In this document: positions 1 through 15,894 of the stretch, one piece after another
How positions within the stretch are numbered: the stretch's first letter is position 1
How the letters are laid out: each line of letters begins with the position of its first letter
Position numbers and translations under genes: made by a program
Notes under the pieces: generated by a model
Seen by the model: only the letters and a program-made list of their open reading frames with translations
Databases searched by the model: none
What the model was told of the DNA's origin: nothing
Origin: Talinum fruticosum
Taxonomy: Eukaryota; Streptophyta; Magnoliopsida; Caryophyllales; Talinaceae
Length of the DNA: 64,000 nucleotides
Direction of reading: 5' to 3'
Assembly (NCBI GenBank): GCA_021018815.1
Contig: JAITYX010000004.1
Location: 2,605,501-2,669,500, forward strand

Positions 1-48
1 TTCATTTTTTTAAATTATATGCTTGTTCTCATAGCTGTTAATTTATAG

Positions 49-3000
49 GAAGAGCTAGATGACATTATAAGGTATGGCTCAAAGGAGCTGTTTGCCGATG
101 AAACTGAAGAAGCGAAGGCACGACAAATTCACTATGATGATGCTGCAATAGATAGGTAAATACATTTGGGTTTTCACATAGTAAAAACATTTTTGATTGG
201 TTTTTTTAAAATTCATTATTAGCTATTATGTGCAGATTGCTGGATCGTGAGCGTGCTGGAGATGAGGAGACTACCTTGGATGATGAAGTTGATAATGAGT
301 TTCTAAAAGCATTCAAGGTTTGTATTGTGGTTGATTTTTGGAGTCTCAATGTAAGCATGGGTGGATCTTAATAGGGGGAATTGAGGAAGGTCCTTCAAAC
401 ACTTTGCCCCACAATGTTCAGTGCAAAACCCTAGAATTATATACATATTTGTAGTCTCAAGAAAAAAAGGAAAAATCAATAAAATACTTAAAGGTTAAAC
501 ATGTAATTCAACTCTCCGAAGTTCAGGGTTTGGCTTCTCCGATGAGTTCAAGCATGGATTCGGTCCTGGGTAATCAACTTGCAATACTTTCACCCAAACT
601 GTGTTGGGACAATTGTTTGATGATTCAGAGTCATCGAGCTTTCTTCTTTGAGAATGTGTTTGTAGGAGCATAATAACCTTATTTTATTGCATGTATTCTT
701 TTTGCTTGCTTTATGACCTGTGCTCCCCCCCAACCCAACCAAAAAAAAAGCCCATGAACTATCAAAGGTTCTATTTAATTGCTAGTATCGAATCATGACT
801 TCTGCATGAATCATCTAGGTTGGGTGGCTTTTTAAAAATATTCTTCTGCGATTTGTGAACCTGGTAGTGAAATACCAAGTAGTTGCACCAGTGACGATGA
901 TCTTTCTATGTTCAGATTGGCTTTCGTAGAATTTGCTTTGTTGTTAATGTTGGATTGCCATGCATCTACTTTATCTTGTAGGTGGCCAACTTTGAATATA
1001 TAGATGAAGCTGAAGCTGCTGCGGAGGAAGAGGCACAGAAAGCAACTGCAGAAATGGAAGCGACTGTGAATAATCCTGAAAGGACGACATATTGGGAGGA
1101 TTTATTAAAAGACAGATATGAAGTGCACAAGGTCGAGGAGTTTAATTCTTTGGGGAAAGGGAAAAGAAGTCGTAAACAGGTATACTTATGACTTCTGTGC
1201 GGAAAACCGTTTCACATTCTGTTTTTTATTTCACATGTTTCAGCACTATTTCTTGTATCTATTTTGTTATCATAATGAGTTCACATTTCTTGCAACCTTA
1301 TGGATGGTAATATTAAAAAAAAAAAACAAAAAACCATGAGGTACATCATTTCTGGGTAAACCAAACCTGGGCTTATGTTTGTGAACTAAACAATGCCAAA
1401 CTTGGGGGTTTTGCTTCCCTTTATGGCACTGTTGTTAACTGTGCTTGAGCCTTCGAATGATGAAAGGATTGCATGCTAAAGTTCTCTTATTGCGTACTAA
1501 AGGGAGCATGATATTCTTCTTTGCTGACCCATCTGATACTGTACATATGCACTTGCTAATTTGCTCTTCCCTTATGCAGATGGTATCTGTTGAAGATGAT
1601 GACCTGGCTGGTTTAGAAGATGTTAGTTCTGATGGTGAAGATGACAATTATGAAGCTGAGTTGACCGACAGTGAGACGACAACTGGAGCAGCTTCTGGTA
1701 GAAGGGGTTATAGAAAAAGAGCACGAGGTATCTGTTTGTCACTCTAATTTGCCTCATACATAGAATCTGCAAGTTATTCAAATTATCTTATGAAAAATTC
1801 AATGCAGTTGAGGGTATGGAACCACTTCCTCTGATGGAAGGTGAAGGGAAGTCGTTTAGAGTACTAGGTTTTAATCAGAGCCAGAGAGCTGCTTTTGTGC
1901 AAGTTTTGATGAGGTTTGCACTTTGATCCATTCCATTATGTAGCATATTCATTTGTCGCCCCCTGCCAATTGGCTTCATACCCTATATCTTGTACGCAGG
2001 TTTGGTGTTGGGGAGTTTGACTGGTCAGAATTCGTGCCACGATTGAAGCAGAAAACATACGAGGAGATTAGAGAGTATGTGTAATATTGCTTCTTCTATT
2101 CCAAAATGGCATTACTATGTTTCTCTAGAAATACTGTGTTTGCTACATGCCCAAAAAAGTAATGTGTCATAAAGTAGTTTTTGGTACCTGAGATTATTTT
2201 ATGACTTGCCATCATGATATTGTATTTTTTTCACTGATGGCAAGTCAACAACAGGATCAAATATAATCCTTTGGGGGTGGGGAGGTTGAAATTTACTTCT
2301 TATTCTTTACTAGTAGAGAAGCTATTTGTGGTTACAATTGTTAATTCATATTCGAACTACCAAAACATGCTAGACAGAATGAAGGGAACCAAGCAACACT
2401 TGTCATTCTTGGATTTGGGAATAGAATTATGCACAATAGCTAGTTCTAATGACATTTTTTTCTCTATGTTTACATCATGTTTAGTTATGGTAGACTTTTC
2501 TTGTCTCATCTTGCTGAGGAGATTACTGATTCACCAACGTTTTCAGGTGATCTTTTTTTTTTTGGTTTGTTCTTTCCATATATTATCACTTTGAATCTTA
2601 GTCAATGCTGGACTTTGATGCGCTCATGTATTAATGTGTGTATCTGACCACAGATGGTGTCCCAAAAGAAGGACTCAGAGTGCAAGATGTTCTTGTGAGA
2701 ATCGCTGTGTTACTTCTGATCAGGGATAAGGTAATTGATAGTAGTATGAATCTTGACACCATTCAGCAATCTTTCACTTTTTAAATCCTTACTGTTATTG
2801 TTGGAAAGTGGTCTGTTTTTCTTGACAAGTTTGAATTGTGCTTGGCCTGGGGAGGGTGTTTTGTTTATCATCATCTTCTCTGGCTAATATGAACTGTGTT
2901 CTCTATACAGATACAAGTAATTTATATTATTCCTCGTGTTCTTGTGAAATTGTGTATTCTTTTCAGTCATAGCCATTATTTGTCTCTTGCCCATTATAGG

Positions 3001-6000
3001 AACCTTTTCTAGACTTTTAAATTTATTTGAGGCTCTATGCTTTGCTATTTTTAGCAGCTTAAGCTTATTATTGGTTCCTATTGATATGGATGCGGATAAA
3101 TGCTTGCAGTGTGTTGTGCTGGGTGGTGTATGAAGAAGATACCAGTTAGTCTTGTAGTAAAAATTATATGAGGTGATATTTAAAACTAGCATGCTCTGCC
3201 CTGAAGAGTAGGTCTGTGCTAGTGTTGCCAAGTCCAAAATTTTGTATTTTCCAGGATAAGAGTGTTTTAGTTTTGGTCAATCGAGGAAAGTAGAATTAAG
3301 GATAAGATGATTCACGATGTAGTGGAAGTGATGTTTGGCCAATACTCTCCATTAAAATAAGAAGATAGATGCTTGTAATGTATTCTCTCTGCACTCTTCT
3401 TGCTGCTACCTTATCCTCCTTTTCCCCCTTCCTGCGACTTCTGGTGTCGTCCTACTGATTCATGAGCAGACTGAGGGATTAAATGACTTTCTGCTAGTTT
3501 TTAATGGCTTTGGTCAGATAGGTGTACGAAATATTTCTTGAGAACTCCTTGGCTGTTGGATAGGAAATGCTTGTATGATTTCCCTCTATATCTTTCTTCT
3601 GTTTTCCTTTATTTTTTAGGTAGTTTTTTTTTTTTTGAGGGGGGTATCTTATTCCTTATTATACGGTGGTTGTGTTTTAGTGAGACTTTGTTTGGTGAGG
3701 GTAAAGTGGAGGAATTAGACTTTTAATATTGCTAAACTTGAACTAAGGGTCCGTTCGTTTTAATGTTTATAGTTAGCCGTTAGCGGTTAACCGTTATCAA
3801 GGGTTATGATTAGCGGTTAGCGGTTTCAAGCATTTACTATCTTTTATCAGTGTTACCAATAGTTATGATTAGCGATTAACGTTTGCCTTTAGCGGTTAGT
3901 GGTTGTCAACGTCTACCAACGGTCATACTTAGCGGTTATCATTGTCTATCAATTGTTGGCGTTTTTAAATGCTGAAATGAACATGCCCTAAGTGCATGCA
4001 CTTTGAAGCATGTGTTTTCATGAAGCAATTTTTTGTGATAATTTTCTAAAATTTGTCATGACATTATATTCTATGTCATTCCAGTGTGACTTGACTTTTT
4101 TTTTTAATAAATTGGGGTGTGGTTTTGGAACACCTTTTCAATGCATTAAGAATGATTAGCTTTAAAACTATATCATAGTGGTCTTTTTTTGGACCTAAAG
4201 TTGTGTAGCTTCCCATACACCGGGTCTAGGACTGGGTGATTCTGGGTTATGTATCTGGATTGGACTTGTCGAGTGAGTGATATAATTTCAAGTTGGGTCA
4301 CTGGAGCTTTTCCTGGATGGAGATGGGAAGTCAGCGAGTTTAATTTCGTTATTAATATTGCTTTTAGAACTTTTAGCTGAACTGTGGTTTGGTTGATGAG
4401 AAATGGCAGCATAAATTCTACAGCTGGAAGTCCCGTCCACACACCCAATCCAAACCCACCATAGAGAAAAAGAACAATTCATTTATAATGACCTCAATGT
4501 CATTTCAATATCAACTATTTGTATATTTTTGATCTGTCATCTAATCTATTATGACTTGAGTTCATGTCTGCAACCTTTAATTTTTATGTTCTCATATTAA
4601 TAAATCCTATTGATTCATAACAAAACAGGTGAAGTCTGCATCGGAAAGATCAACAGAGCCTCTTTTTCGGATGACATAATGTTCCGTTATCCAGCTTTAA
4701 AAGGTGGAAGAATATGGAAGCGAGAGCACGACCTGATACTTCTGCGAGCGGTGTTGAAGTACATTCTGATTTCCCTTCGAGCATTTTTCACAATTTAACT
4801 CATTCTCTATTCATGCATAGCTACATGTTTTGCTAAGAGTGAAAATATGTTTGAATCTTTCCTCCTGTGTACATTATCTCTAGTCTCGAACTGAATATCC
4901 ATATTTAAGTTCAAATATTTTTTAAACAATTGTTGAATGTTCTAATGCTGTATGACTGAAGTTTTGATAAATCTTGATCGTTTGCAATTTGATTTTTTGT
5001 GCTTCAAGGCATGGTTATGGAAGATGGCAAGCTATTCTTGATGACAAGGACTTGAAGTTCCAAGAAGTTATATCTCAGGAGTTGAATCTTCCTGTTATAA
5101 GCCTTGCTGGAATTGTGGGCAACCATACTCAAAGTGGCTCACCTGTGGCAAATGTAGAAGCAAGTGGTGACCCATCAAAGGTTTCAAATCGTGAGAATGG
5201 TCCATCATCTGACTCGGCATCGGCGGGAGCAGATGCTGCGACTTTATTATATCAGTACAGAGAGATGCAGAGAAGACAAGTTGAGTTCATTAAGAAGAGG
5301 GTGCTGCTCTTGGAGAAGGGACTCAATGCAGAATACCAGAAAGAGTACTTTGTAAGTTGATCGATGGATTAAGTACTGTTTTTTGTGGAGTGATAACCTT
5401 CAAATCTAGATATAAAAAAAAACCCCCTTCAAGTCTATAATGCTCCCTCAGGGTGTGGTGTCAATATCATGTTGAGATCCTAGTAGAAAATTGTCTGCAG
5501 TTAAGAGACATCAAAAAAACCAATCCAGGTTGAAACTATTTGAGGGTATTGTTAAGTCCAATGTAACAACTATCACCTCTTTACTACAGATGACTCTTTT
5601 TCTTTTTCTTCCCCCACCCCCAAAAAGGGTGCAAGGCTGCTAATGGTTAAATGAAAAAAGGTATGCCTGCTTGCCAATCAGACCTGAACGAAGTTTCTAA
5701 TTTTAGGAGCTTATGACTATGATTTATTGTGGGGGAATGATAGATAGGAAAAAAGCTAGCCTGTTGACTTCCAGCCTTTAAGATAGGAGAACTCTTCTCT
5801 GTATCAAGGTTGCCAGGACCAAATTGGTAAGTGAGGGTCAATTGTTGAACCGGCTGTACCGGACTAAACCATTTGACCCGAATTTATATAATTTAAGAGA
5901 ATTTTCTATACAATTTCAGCTATAAAGTAAAATCTCTTTACTCAAAATGCATTATCTAATTATTTTTTTCATGATGAAACCTATAGATATCATACATTAA

Positions 6001-7818
6001 GAAGAATAAATTACAGCAACAATAGGCCAACTGCAAAATAAGCACTCATTAAACAAATTTCTTTCTTTGTTAAGTCCCACATTCTTTTCCTTGTCATATT
6101 ACTCGTTCTTTTAGTCTCCTTCATCAAGATGTGGTCTAATTCCAACTCAATTGTTATGATTTAGGGAGGTGGAAGGTCTAATGGTGTCTGTAGCGATGAA
6201 CCTGGAAATGCGAATAAAGCAGCAGACTCAACTCCAATTTCCCCTGATGCCAGCGAACTTGTAGACAAGCTTCCTCGTGTAGATGTGCTTGGTATGTTGG
6301 TTCCTTTTCTGTACTATTTTCCTGGAAAGATAATGCCTGAGTGAGTGTATTTATTCATGTCTGTTAAAGTGCCAATTCCCACTGCTGTTAAGAAAGATTG
6401 AGTTGCAATCCGTTTTCTCCAAATGACTTTGCTCCTTTCTATTTTTTGTTGTCTTAAATTTATGTTAGTAATATACATTTTTACATGGAGACTATGTACT
6501 GTCTGAGTGTTGCTAAAGAAAATGGCAATATCAAAATTTAAAGCAATTCCTGGAGTTCATAAGAGTTTATCTGTGGGGGTCTCTTAGTGTGCTTCTCTCC
6601 TTTCACTAATAATGAACCTTAGGAGCTAAGGCACATTAGAAGACATTAGTGATGCTAATTGCTGTGGAAATTTGTGAGTTGTCCACCTTGGAAAGTTATA
6701 CAATGGTCGGGTTTGCTTTTTATGCAGCTCCTGAAGAAGTTTCATCCACAAGTCATGATACTGATCCTAGACGTCAGCAACTTGCCGAGCATTATAATGA
6801 GGTAATGCTATGTCCGTACTTCCTCTTGCTCTTTTCATCGTCGTAAATTATGACGAACAAATTGAGGTTCTTTATGGTATGTCATCTTATTAATGGACGA
6901 AGGTTCACTATACATTAACCATAAACTGTAGATGGCCAATCAATAATGATGCCTTGTCATCTAGAATCCTGTTTGAGTATAGAATTTTATTCCGGTAATT
7001 AGAGGTGTTTACAATGACAATGTTCCTTGGATTAAAATAAAAAGAAACTGAAGCTTAGGAGCTGAATAACCATTTGGAATTAGAGATTTTTCATTTTGTT
7101 TTAGGGAGGGCTTGACTCTTGAAGATTGTATTATTTGGAGTTCATGACATCTTCTAACACAAATTTTTGGGTCAAACCATCTCACCAATGTGTAAGGTTG
7201 AGACAGAGTCGTTGCAAGATGACTTTTTAGAGATTTCAAGGTGACCAAACACTTATCTTGCTGTGACTTTAATTTACGTGTAAGTAGTTTAATAAAAGTG
7301 ATCTTAAATGAGTAGTTATTCATCCCCCTAATTGTTAAAAGTCACATTTAGCATATCTGCTTGATAATATCATTTAAATAAGGCGGTCTTCTATAAGACC
7401 TACTATGCTTCAAAACTTGAAGTTGGTGCTATGAAATTAGAATGTGACGTCTTTGTGGTTTTTTATGGTTTGTGCTCAGATCTGCAAGGTACTAACTGAA
7501 AATGAAAAGCAGTCGGTGAGAGCTTTCCTGGCAAATGAAGATGATCCCAGTTTGCGCAAGAGACTCCATGGGCTAGAAGATATTTGCAAAAAGGTTAACC
7601 AGATTTTTCAAAGATCAAAGCAGCCATCTAGCCTGAGTCCTAAGGCAGAGACAATAACGGAGGATAATGCCATGGAAATAGATCCCAAAATGGAAAGCAA
7701 AGCTAGTACTGTATCTGGGCAATCTCGAGACGTGGAGATGGGGGAAGCAGCTGTTGATAATGGTAAAACCAAGGCAAGTGATGGAAAGTCGGAGAAAAAG
7801 AAGGAATATCCAACGTAG
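49..7818 (+). CDS. PKL: PICKLE-like CHD3 chromatin remodeller, 3' part (13 exons)
   Basis: This is the C-terminal part of a CHD3-type nuclear ATP-dependent chromatin remodeller; in Arabidopsis PICKLE represses embryonic and seed genes and is linked to H3K27me3. The chromodomain and helicase exons lie left of the window. Exons read: 49-155, 236-317, 982-1179, 1580-1727, 1808-1913, 2000-2074, 2485-2546, 2654-2730, 4629-4758, 5009-5351, 6165-6291, 6728-6801, 7480-7818 (stop TAG). The protein runs through the acidic DUF1087 region (ERTTYWEDLLKDRYEV), DUF1086 (RVLGFNQSQRAAFVQVLMRF, FGVGEFDWSEF), then HDLILLRAVLKHGYGRWQAI and RQVEFIKKRVLLLEKGLNAE, all PICKLE signatures. The tail is rich in Lys, Glu and Asp. 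Exon phases close everywhere except exon 9, which lacks one base at the T5 run 4663-4667; with one more T, STEPLF continues into SDDIMFRYPAL. Exon 6 ends on GA|GTATGT, chosen because it keeps phase. The family call is secure; the gene symbol is by homology recalled from memory. Confidence 0.93.
3746..3995. mobile_element. Probable hAT-like MITE in PICKLE intron 8
   Basis: The long intron 2731-4628 holds a block that starts near AGGGTCCGTTCGTTTTA and ends near AAATGAACATGCCCT, imperfect inverted ends of the kind seen in plant hAT MITEs. Between them the motif AGCGGTTA and its variants recur many times in both orientations. I could not find a convincing 8-bp target-site duplication, so the ends are approximate. 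Confidence 0.45.
4663..4667 (+). other. Single-base frame loss in PICKLE exon 9 (T5 run)
   Basis: Reading from the acceptor at 4628 in the phase set by exon 8 gives VKSASERSTEPLF and then a stop within 20 bases. The conserved continuation SDDIMFRYPALKGGRIWKRE is in the next frame. One missing T in the run 4663-4667 explains it, and it also makes the exon length fit the phase of the next exon. Confidence 0.8.
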
Positions 7819-8640
7819 TTGTTTTGGATGATTAACCTTAATTACTAGCTTATTCAATCTCATTTTCTGCTCAAAGTAGTGTATCAAAATGAATTCATTG
7901 AGCATTTTGAAAACCACAGGTCTAGTTCTGGAATGAAAGTTAAACTGTAGGGGACATTAGTCTGCTTAATTTAGATTCATCTTATTTACATTAAGATATG
8001 GCTCACAGCTTGTTGCTTCTTTCAGGGATTTCACGGCCAAGAGAAAAGGTGATTTTACCCTTGCTTTGCATCTTGTTGTGCTTTAGATCAGATAAGAGGC
8101 TGTGTTTGTGGTTAGGGGTTGGAGCTCAGATGAGGTATGGTTGTTTCGGTATTAGTTCTCGGTCGATCAGAATGGGTTGGTGAATCTTGTCAGATTGGGT
8201 TTCGGTTCAATTGATTTTTGGTCTATTCTTGTTTCCGACTAAGCCTCTTATGAATGATCTATATAGCTTTGTCAGATTTATAGGACCTAAATTCAACTGA
8301 CTTTAGTCTTATATAGCATTATCAGATTTATACAACCTAAATTCAACTGACTTCAGTCTTATTTGTATCTAAACTAGCTTTTGTTTCAATTTGGACGTGA
8401 CAATTTTGTCTAGTTTTTCAGATCGAATTGTGAAGGAGTATAGTAGAATATGATTTTGAAGTATCATGTACTTAACAATTTGTTAGTTTCAGGATCAGGT
8501 TGCTGTATTTAGTCTTTCATACTCTGTCTAGGGTTGGACTCCTGTAACATGATTTGAATACTCGTACTATAACCCGATCCGATCCGACTGCGTTAACCCT
8601 TGTATCTTGGATTAAACTATTGGATGAATAAACTTTGCAT
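7819..8640 (+). other. PICKLE 3' UTR and poly(A) signal
   Basis: The sequence after the stop is T-rich and non-coding. An AATAAA hexamer at 8627-8632 is a plausible poly(A) signal, which would give an 0.8-kb 3' UTR. The actual end cannot be fixed from sequence alone; the UTR could be shorter. Confidence 0.4.
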
Positions 8641-11276
8641 GAATGACTTGTGAAACGTGAGAGTGAAGTCTTGGCTTTTCGTTACGTGGAGGGATTCAAG
8701 CACAAACACAAGCACAATCTCATCCCCTTTGTACACAGCATAATTAGACGGACATAAGTTAAATTAATGGAAAGATGAAGGCAATTTGCAGCTTTGAGAT
8801 TCTATTTGTACTATCTTTTAGTTAGCTAAGTACCAAAGAGTATAATAGTATGAATGTCAAGGCAGGACCACTGATGCAGTTTAGATGGTTTAGCAGCATT
8901 TGTCAGCCATAACTCCAGCAATCTCTATCTCTTTCTCTGTGTCTGCCAGTGTACATCAACTCAGATACTAATACAACTACTTAATTCTCTCAGTATGCTT
9001 CTCACCTAAGTATTTTTGTACTAATTTGTGTGTATTGTCTGCTTTATGCCACCGTCCTCCTTTGTTACTTATACTAATTAACTGCTAATGTCCCCTCCAA
9101 AGAAAAAGACCAATGTAATAACAATTATAATTGCAAAGAGATGTTAGATTACCGGTTAATTTAATTGTTAAAGTTAAGTCTCTTGTTCTGAACCATGTTG
9201 AGTTTAAATCTGCAAATATGTAATTGAAATATTCCAAGGCACAAGGAGATCATTTTGATCATCAACACATGATCATATATTTTGAATTAACAAAAACGGA
9301 ATTGTCTTGGCTTAAACCACTTTAACTCAAAGTTTTTCTAAACAATATTAAGAATGGGTAACATATGCAAGTTGTCATGTAAAATTTTAATAGGAGACGT
9401 ACTATGTCGAAATTAAATGTAAAGTTTTAGTTCTACTTGTAATGGATCAACAACAACTTTCACTATGGGTCTTACTTAGACGGAATATGAAAATATTCAG
9501 ATATAGACAACCTAACCTTTGCACACGTCTCCACCAATAAAGAAAGCAATATTAACTTGTCATATTTCTCATGCCCAAAGTGAATTCAAAGTATATTTAT
9601 CGGTATCAAGAGTTCATATACCGTATATTTAATGGACAATACTAGTATTTGTTGATGTTGCATTTCCAAAGTTGTGTGGTCTAATTTTCTATTTTGATTG
9701 ATCTACTAGGCACTTCAATAACATATGAGCTGACTAGATTTATTCATATATAATATGTGTTATACTTCATAATATGGACAATTCTTAGTTTGAGGGGTTT
9801 TAGTGTGCAAGTGTATTGTTTGTATTTGTGTTATATGTCATCTGTATACCTCCTTTTGAGATTTGTCATTTACGAAGACAAAAGCATGTACTATCTCGAG
9901 AAAACCGTAAAATTAGAACCGAATTATCCATTCGTAAAGTGTACTATCTCAAAATAACCAAGGAAAGGGATGAACTCACACATAAAAACAATTCCATGCA
10001 TAGACAGACCCATCAATGATAGAATTCACTGTTGGTAACCTGAAAATAAGCATACAATGCCAAAAAGGAGGGATTTGATATCTCATTAACTCTGTAATTA
10101 TCACTATTATTAACATCACAAACTTTAAAATAAACCAAAAACAGAAGCAGATAAAGATGATTTTTTTTAAAAGCAAAGAAACAAAGGTAAGCAGCAAAGG
10201 TGTTAAAGGGAAAGACAGAAAAAACGGCAAAGTGCTGGGAAAGTGGAGACCAAACGAAGACAATTTGGGGCTTCAAATGCACGCAATGCCTCCCCTTTCT
10301 CTCTCCTCAAAACACCAACCTGTTTTTCCAACTAAACCCTAATTAACCCAATTTTTTTTTTATGTTTTGGGGGTTTTTTTTTTCTGCTTCAATTTCCCAC
10401 CTCTCCTTTTTCCCCTCTTACCAAACAAGGCGTAAAGGAATGCTCTTTTTCTCTCTCCTAGGCAGTGTTTGTTGTGCTGTGAACAAGTACAAATACTGTC
10501 ACAGAATGAATCCCTTTTGAATTCAATAAAATTTAATCATGCAGCTCCATATATTCCTTCAATTTTTTGGCTCTTTTTGTCCAAGGAAACTTCATCAAAG
10601 GGTTATTTTTAAGCTTAGTCTATAATTTTAAGATGTTCATATGAGTTTCAATTATCGAATGGAATTTGTTAGTATGTAAACGTTATTTTAATGTAAATTA
10701 ATTATCAAAAAGTTAACTTATTTGAAATTTTATTTTGTTCTACTGTCTCTAACCTTTTGTTTTTCAAAATATATTCCATTTTTCTGATAAAATGTGACAA
10801 CTTTTTTAAAAATATATAAAAGTGTTAATTGATCTCTTGATTTAGTACGGTCTAATTTTCCTGGTGAGTAAAAGAGGACTTCATTTGAAGAAGAAAATAT
10901 ATATATATATATACTTATATACTTTTTATTCCGGGAAAAAAGATAAGAGTATTTTGTATGTATTGGAGTTGATATAAACATTAGGCATTTAACTATCAAT
11001 TTATATTTATATTGGAGTATTGCATGAGGTAAAGGAGAATCTATGCAACATTCACGTTTGCTTTACGTCCAAAAAATTTTACACGAAGGCATAATTATCA
11101 ACTTAAATTTTTGATTAATAAAACTACAATTCGCAAATCACTACTTGGGGTTATAAGTTATTTTAGTAAAGTTTGGTGTATTTTTGGTGTAACTTAATAT
11201 TAAATAGGTTATTAAGTACTTATATGGGAGTGTGTAATCTGTTGATTTATTTTAGGCATTGGTATCTAATAGATAT

Positions 11277-11551
11277 TACTCCATCCGTTTCAAAATACTT
11301 GTCACTTTAAGGTTATGAGGAAATACCAACAATGAGACACAAAATTCATGACAAAATTTGTGGTTAAAGACCAAGTTGCCCCAAGATTTCATTGAAAATG
11401 AAGAAAATCAACAAAAAAAAGGAGAAAAAATAATTAATAAAAACAAAATTGGTAAACTAGTCATTAATATATCATTGAAAATACAAAGTGACAGATATTA
11501 TGAAACGAAAAAATTTGTTAAAGTGACATATATTTTAAAATTGAGGGAGTA
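11277..11551. mobile_element. Stowaway-type MITE with TA target-site duplication
   Basis: The element spans 11279-11549 (271 bp) and is flanked by TA at 11277-11278 and 11550-11551. The left end is CTCCATCCGTTTCAAAATA and the inverted right end is CTCCCTCAATTTTAAAATA; the inverted similarity continues through TGTCACTTTAA for about 32 bp. The CTCC(A/C)TC start, TA duplication and size are those of Tc1/mariner-related Stowaway MITEs. It codes for nothing. Confidence 0.88.
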
Positions 11552-11899
11552 TTTTTATTATTCTATATTCTTGTATTTTGTCTTTTGATAAATTAATTAT
11601 GGAAAAGGATATTTACCAGAATGTCTTGAATACTTGAACACAGTTCACAAAGCAGTTGTTTCCACTATACTTTATGTTTACTGGAGCTCTCATCTCAATA
11701 AGAACAGGATCAGTAATACTTATATTTAACTTATCCCATGAAAAGCTCTTTCAAATGCATAACTTATTGTATTAATTGAGTTGAATTTTTAATTAGGTCA
11801 ATTCAAGTGATTTTACCCTTTTAACTAATTTGAATATAATTACCCAGAAGCTATATTTTTATTATCTAATTCTATTTTAGAGTCCGAATGTCCGTCGTA

Positions 11900-11995
11900 A
11901 TTTAAAGAAGATTTAATATGGAAGAATTTAAACGTCCAAGCTATGATATTTAAAGAAGATTTAATATGGAAGAATTTAAATGTCCAAGCTATGAT
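11900..11995. repeat. 48-bp tandem duplication
   Basis: Two head-to-tail copies (11900-11947 and 11948-11995) begin ATTTAAAGAAGATTTAATAT and differ at one position near their middle (AAACGTCC versus AAATGTCC). Confidence 0.9.
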
Positions 11996-12607
11996 AAAAA
12001 GAAAAAAGAAGGCAAGATTATTATGAGACTTCAACAAGTCGATTGTTTCAACTTTGATGTTTTTAGGTGTTTATTTGTTTAAAATCTGCATTTACTTTTA
12101 AATATACATAATTATCCAAAAAGCAGTCAGTCTTTAGATGCTCGAATAGGGGACAAAAATTTTGCTTGTTCAGAAAATGAAACTTCTTCACACGTACAAT
12201 AATCTTAATTAATAATTTGCTTTTATTTTAAGGTTTGTGACCATAACCATGTTATTCTCTCTCTCTCTCTCCCAAGAAGTCGACGAACCGGCCAACTTTC
12301 AGACATGTCGTCGCCTATCCATGCAGTGGAAGCCAGATAATATATAGCCCATTAGTAACCTAATTATTAATTAACTAATTTCATTACTTTCATTAACCCC
12401 CAAAAAATTGTACTACTGTATCCATGAACAGTCCCATGCAATGCATTTTTCCCTAAATTACTAATTAAACAAGTTCCTTAATCATTAGTTTAGCTAAACC
12501 AATCTAATTAAAAAGATCGAGGTCGGCTCAACTCGGCTTAGCTGAGCTGATGATAAGCTTCCTCCTAGGAATCTACTCCCTACATACTCCCCCTCTCTCT
12601 ACTCTTG

Positions 12608-12724
12608 TTATATATAATCACAATCCTCCACTCTTTGTCCTATCAAACCCATAATCAAGCTCCATAATTGCCCTAGTTTAAGCAAACTAAACCCCTTTCA
12701 AAGAAAAAGGAAAACCCTAATCAT
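12608..12724 (+). promoter_or_regulatory. Core promoter and 5' UTR of the BAHD gene
   Basis: A TATA-like TATATATAAT at about 12609-12618 lies about 110 bases upstream of the ATG, preceded by a CT-rich stretch. The leader ends in AAAACCCTAATC just before ATGGG and contains a telo-box-like AAACCCTAA. The transcription start is inferred to lie near 12640-12650. Confidence 0.5.

Positions 12725-15894
<3,170 letters not shown>

Larger units (their letters stand above)
8641..12600. other. AT-rich intergenic region PICKLE-BAHD
   Basis: I see no supportable gene here. The region contains a Stowaway MITE, a short (AT)n tract near 10895-10913, a 48-bp tandem duplication, and a pyrimidine-rich patch near 10270-10460 of unknown meaning. 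Confidence 0.6.

Noticed and set aside
9155..9225. SINE-like A/B box pattern upstream of the BAHD gene
   Set aside because: Both boxes are poor matches and there is no tail or duplication.
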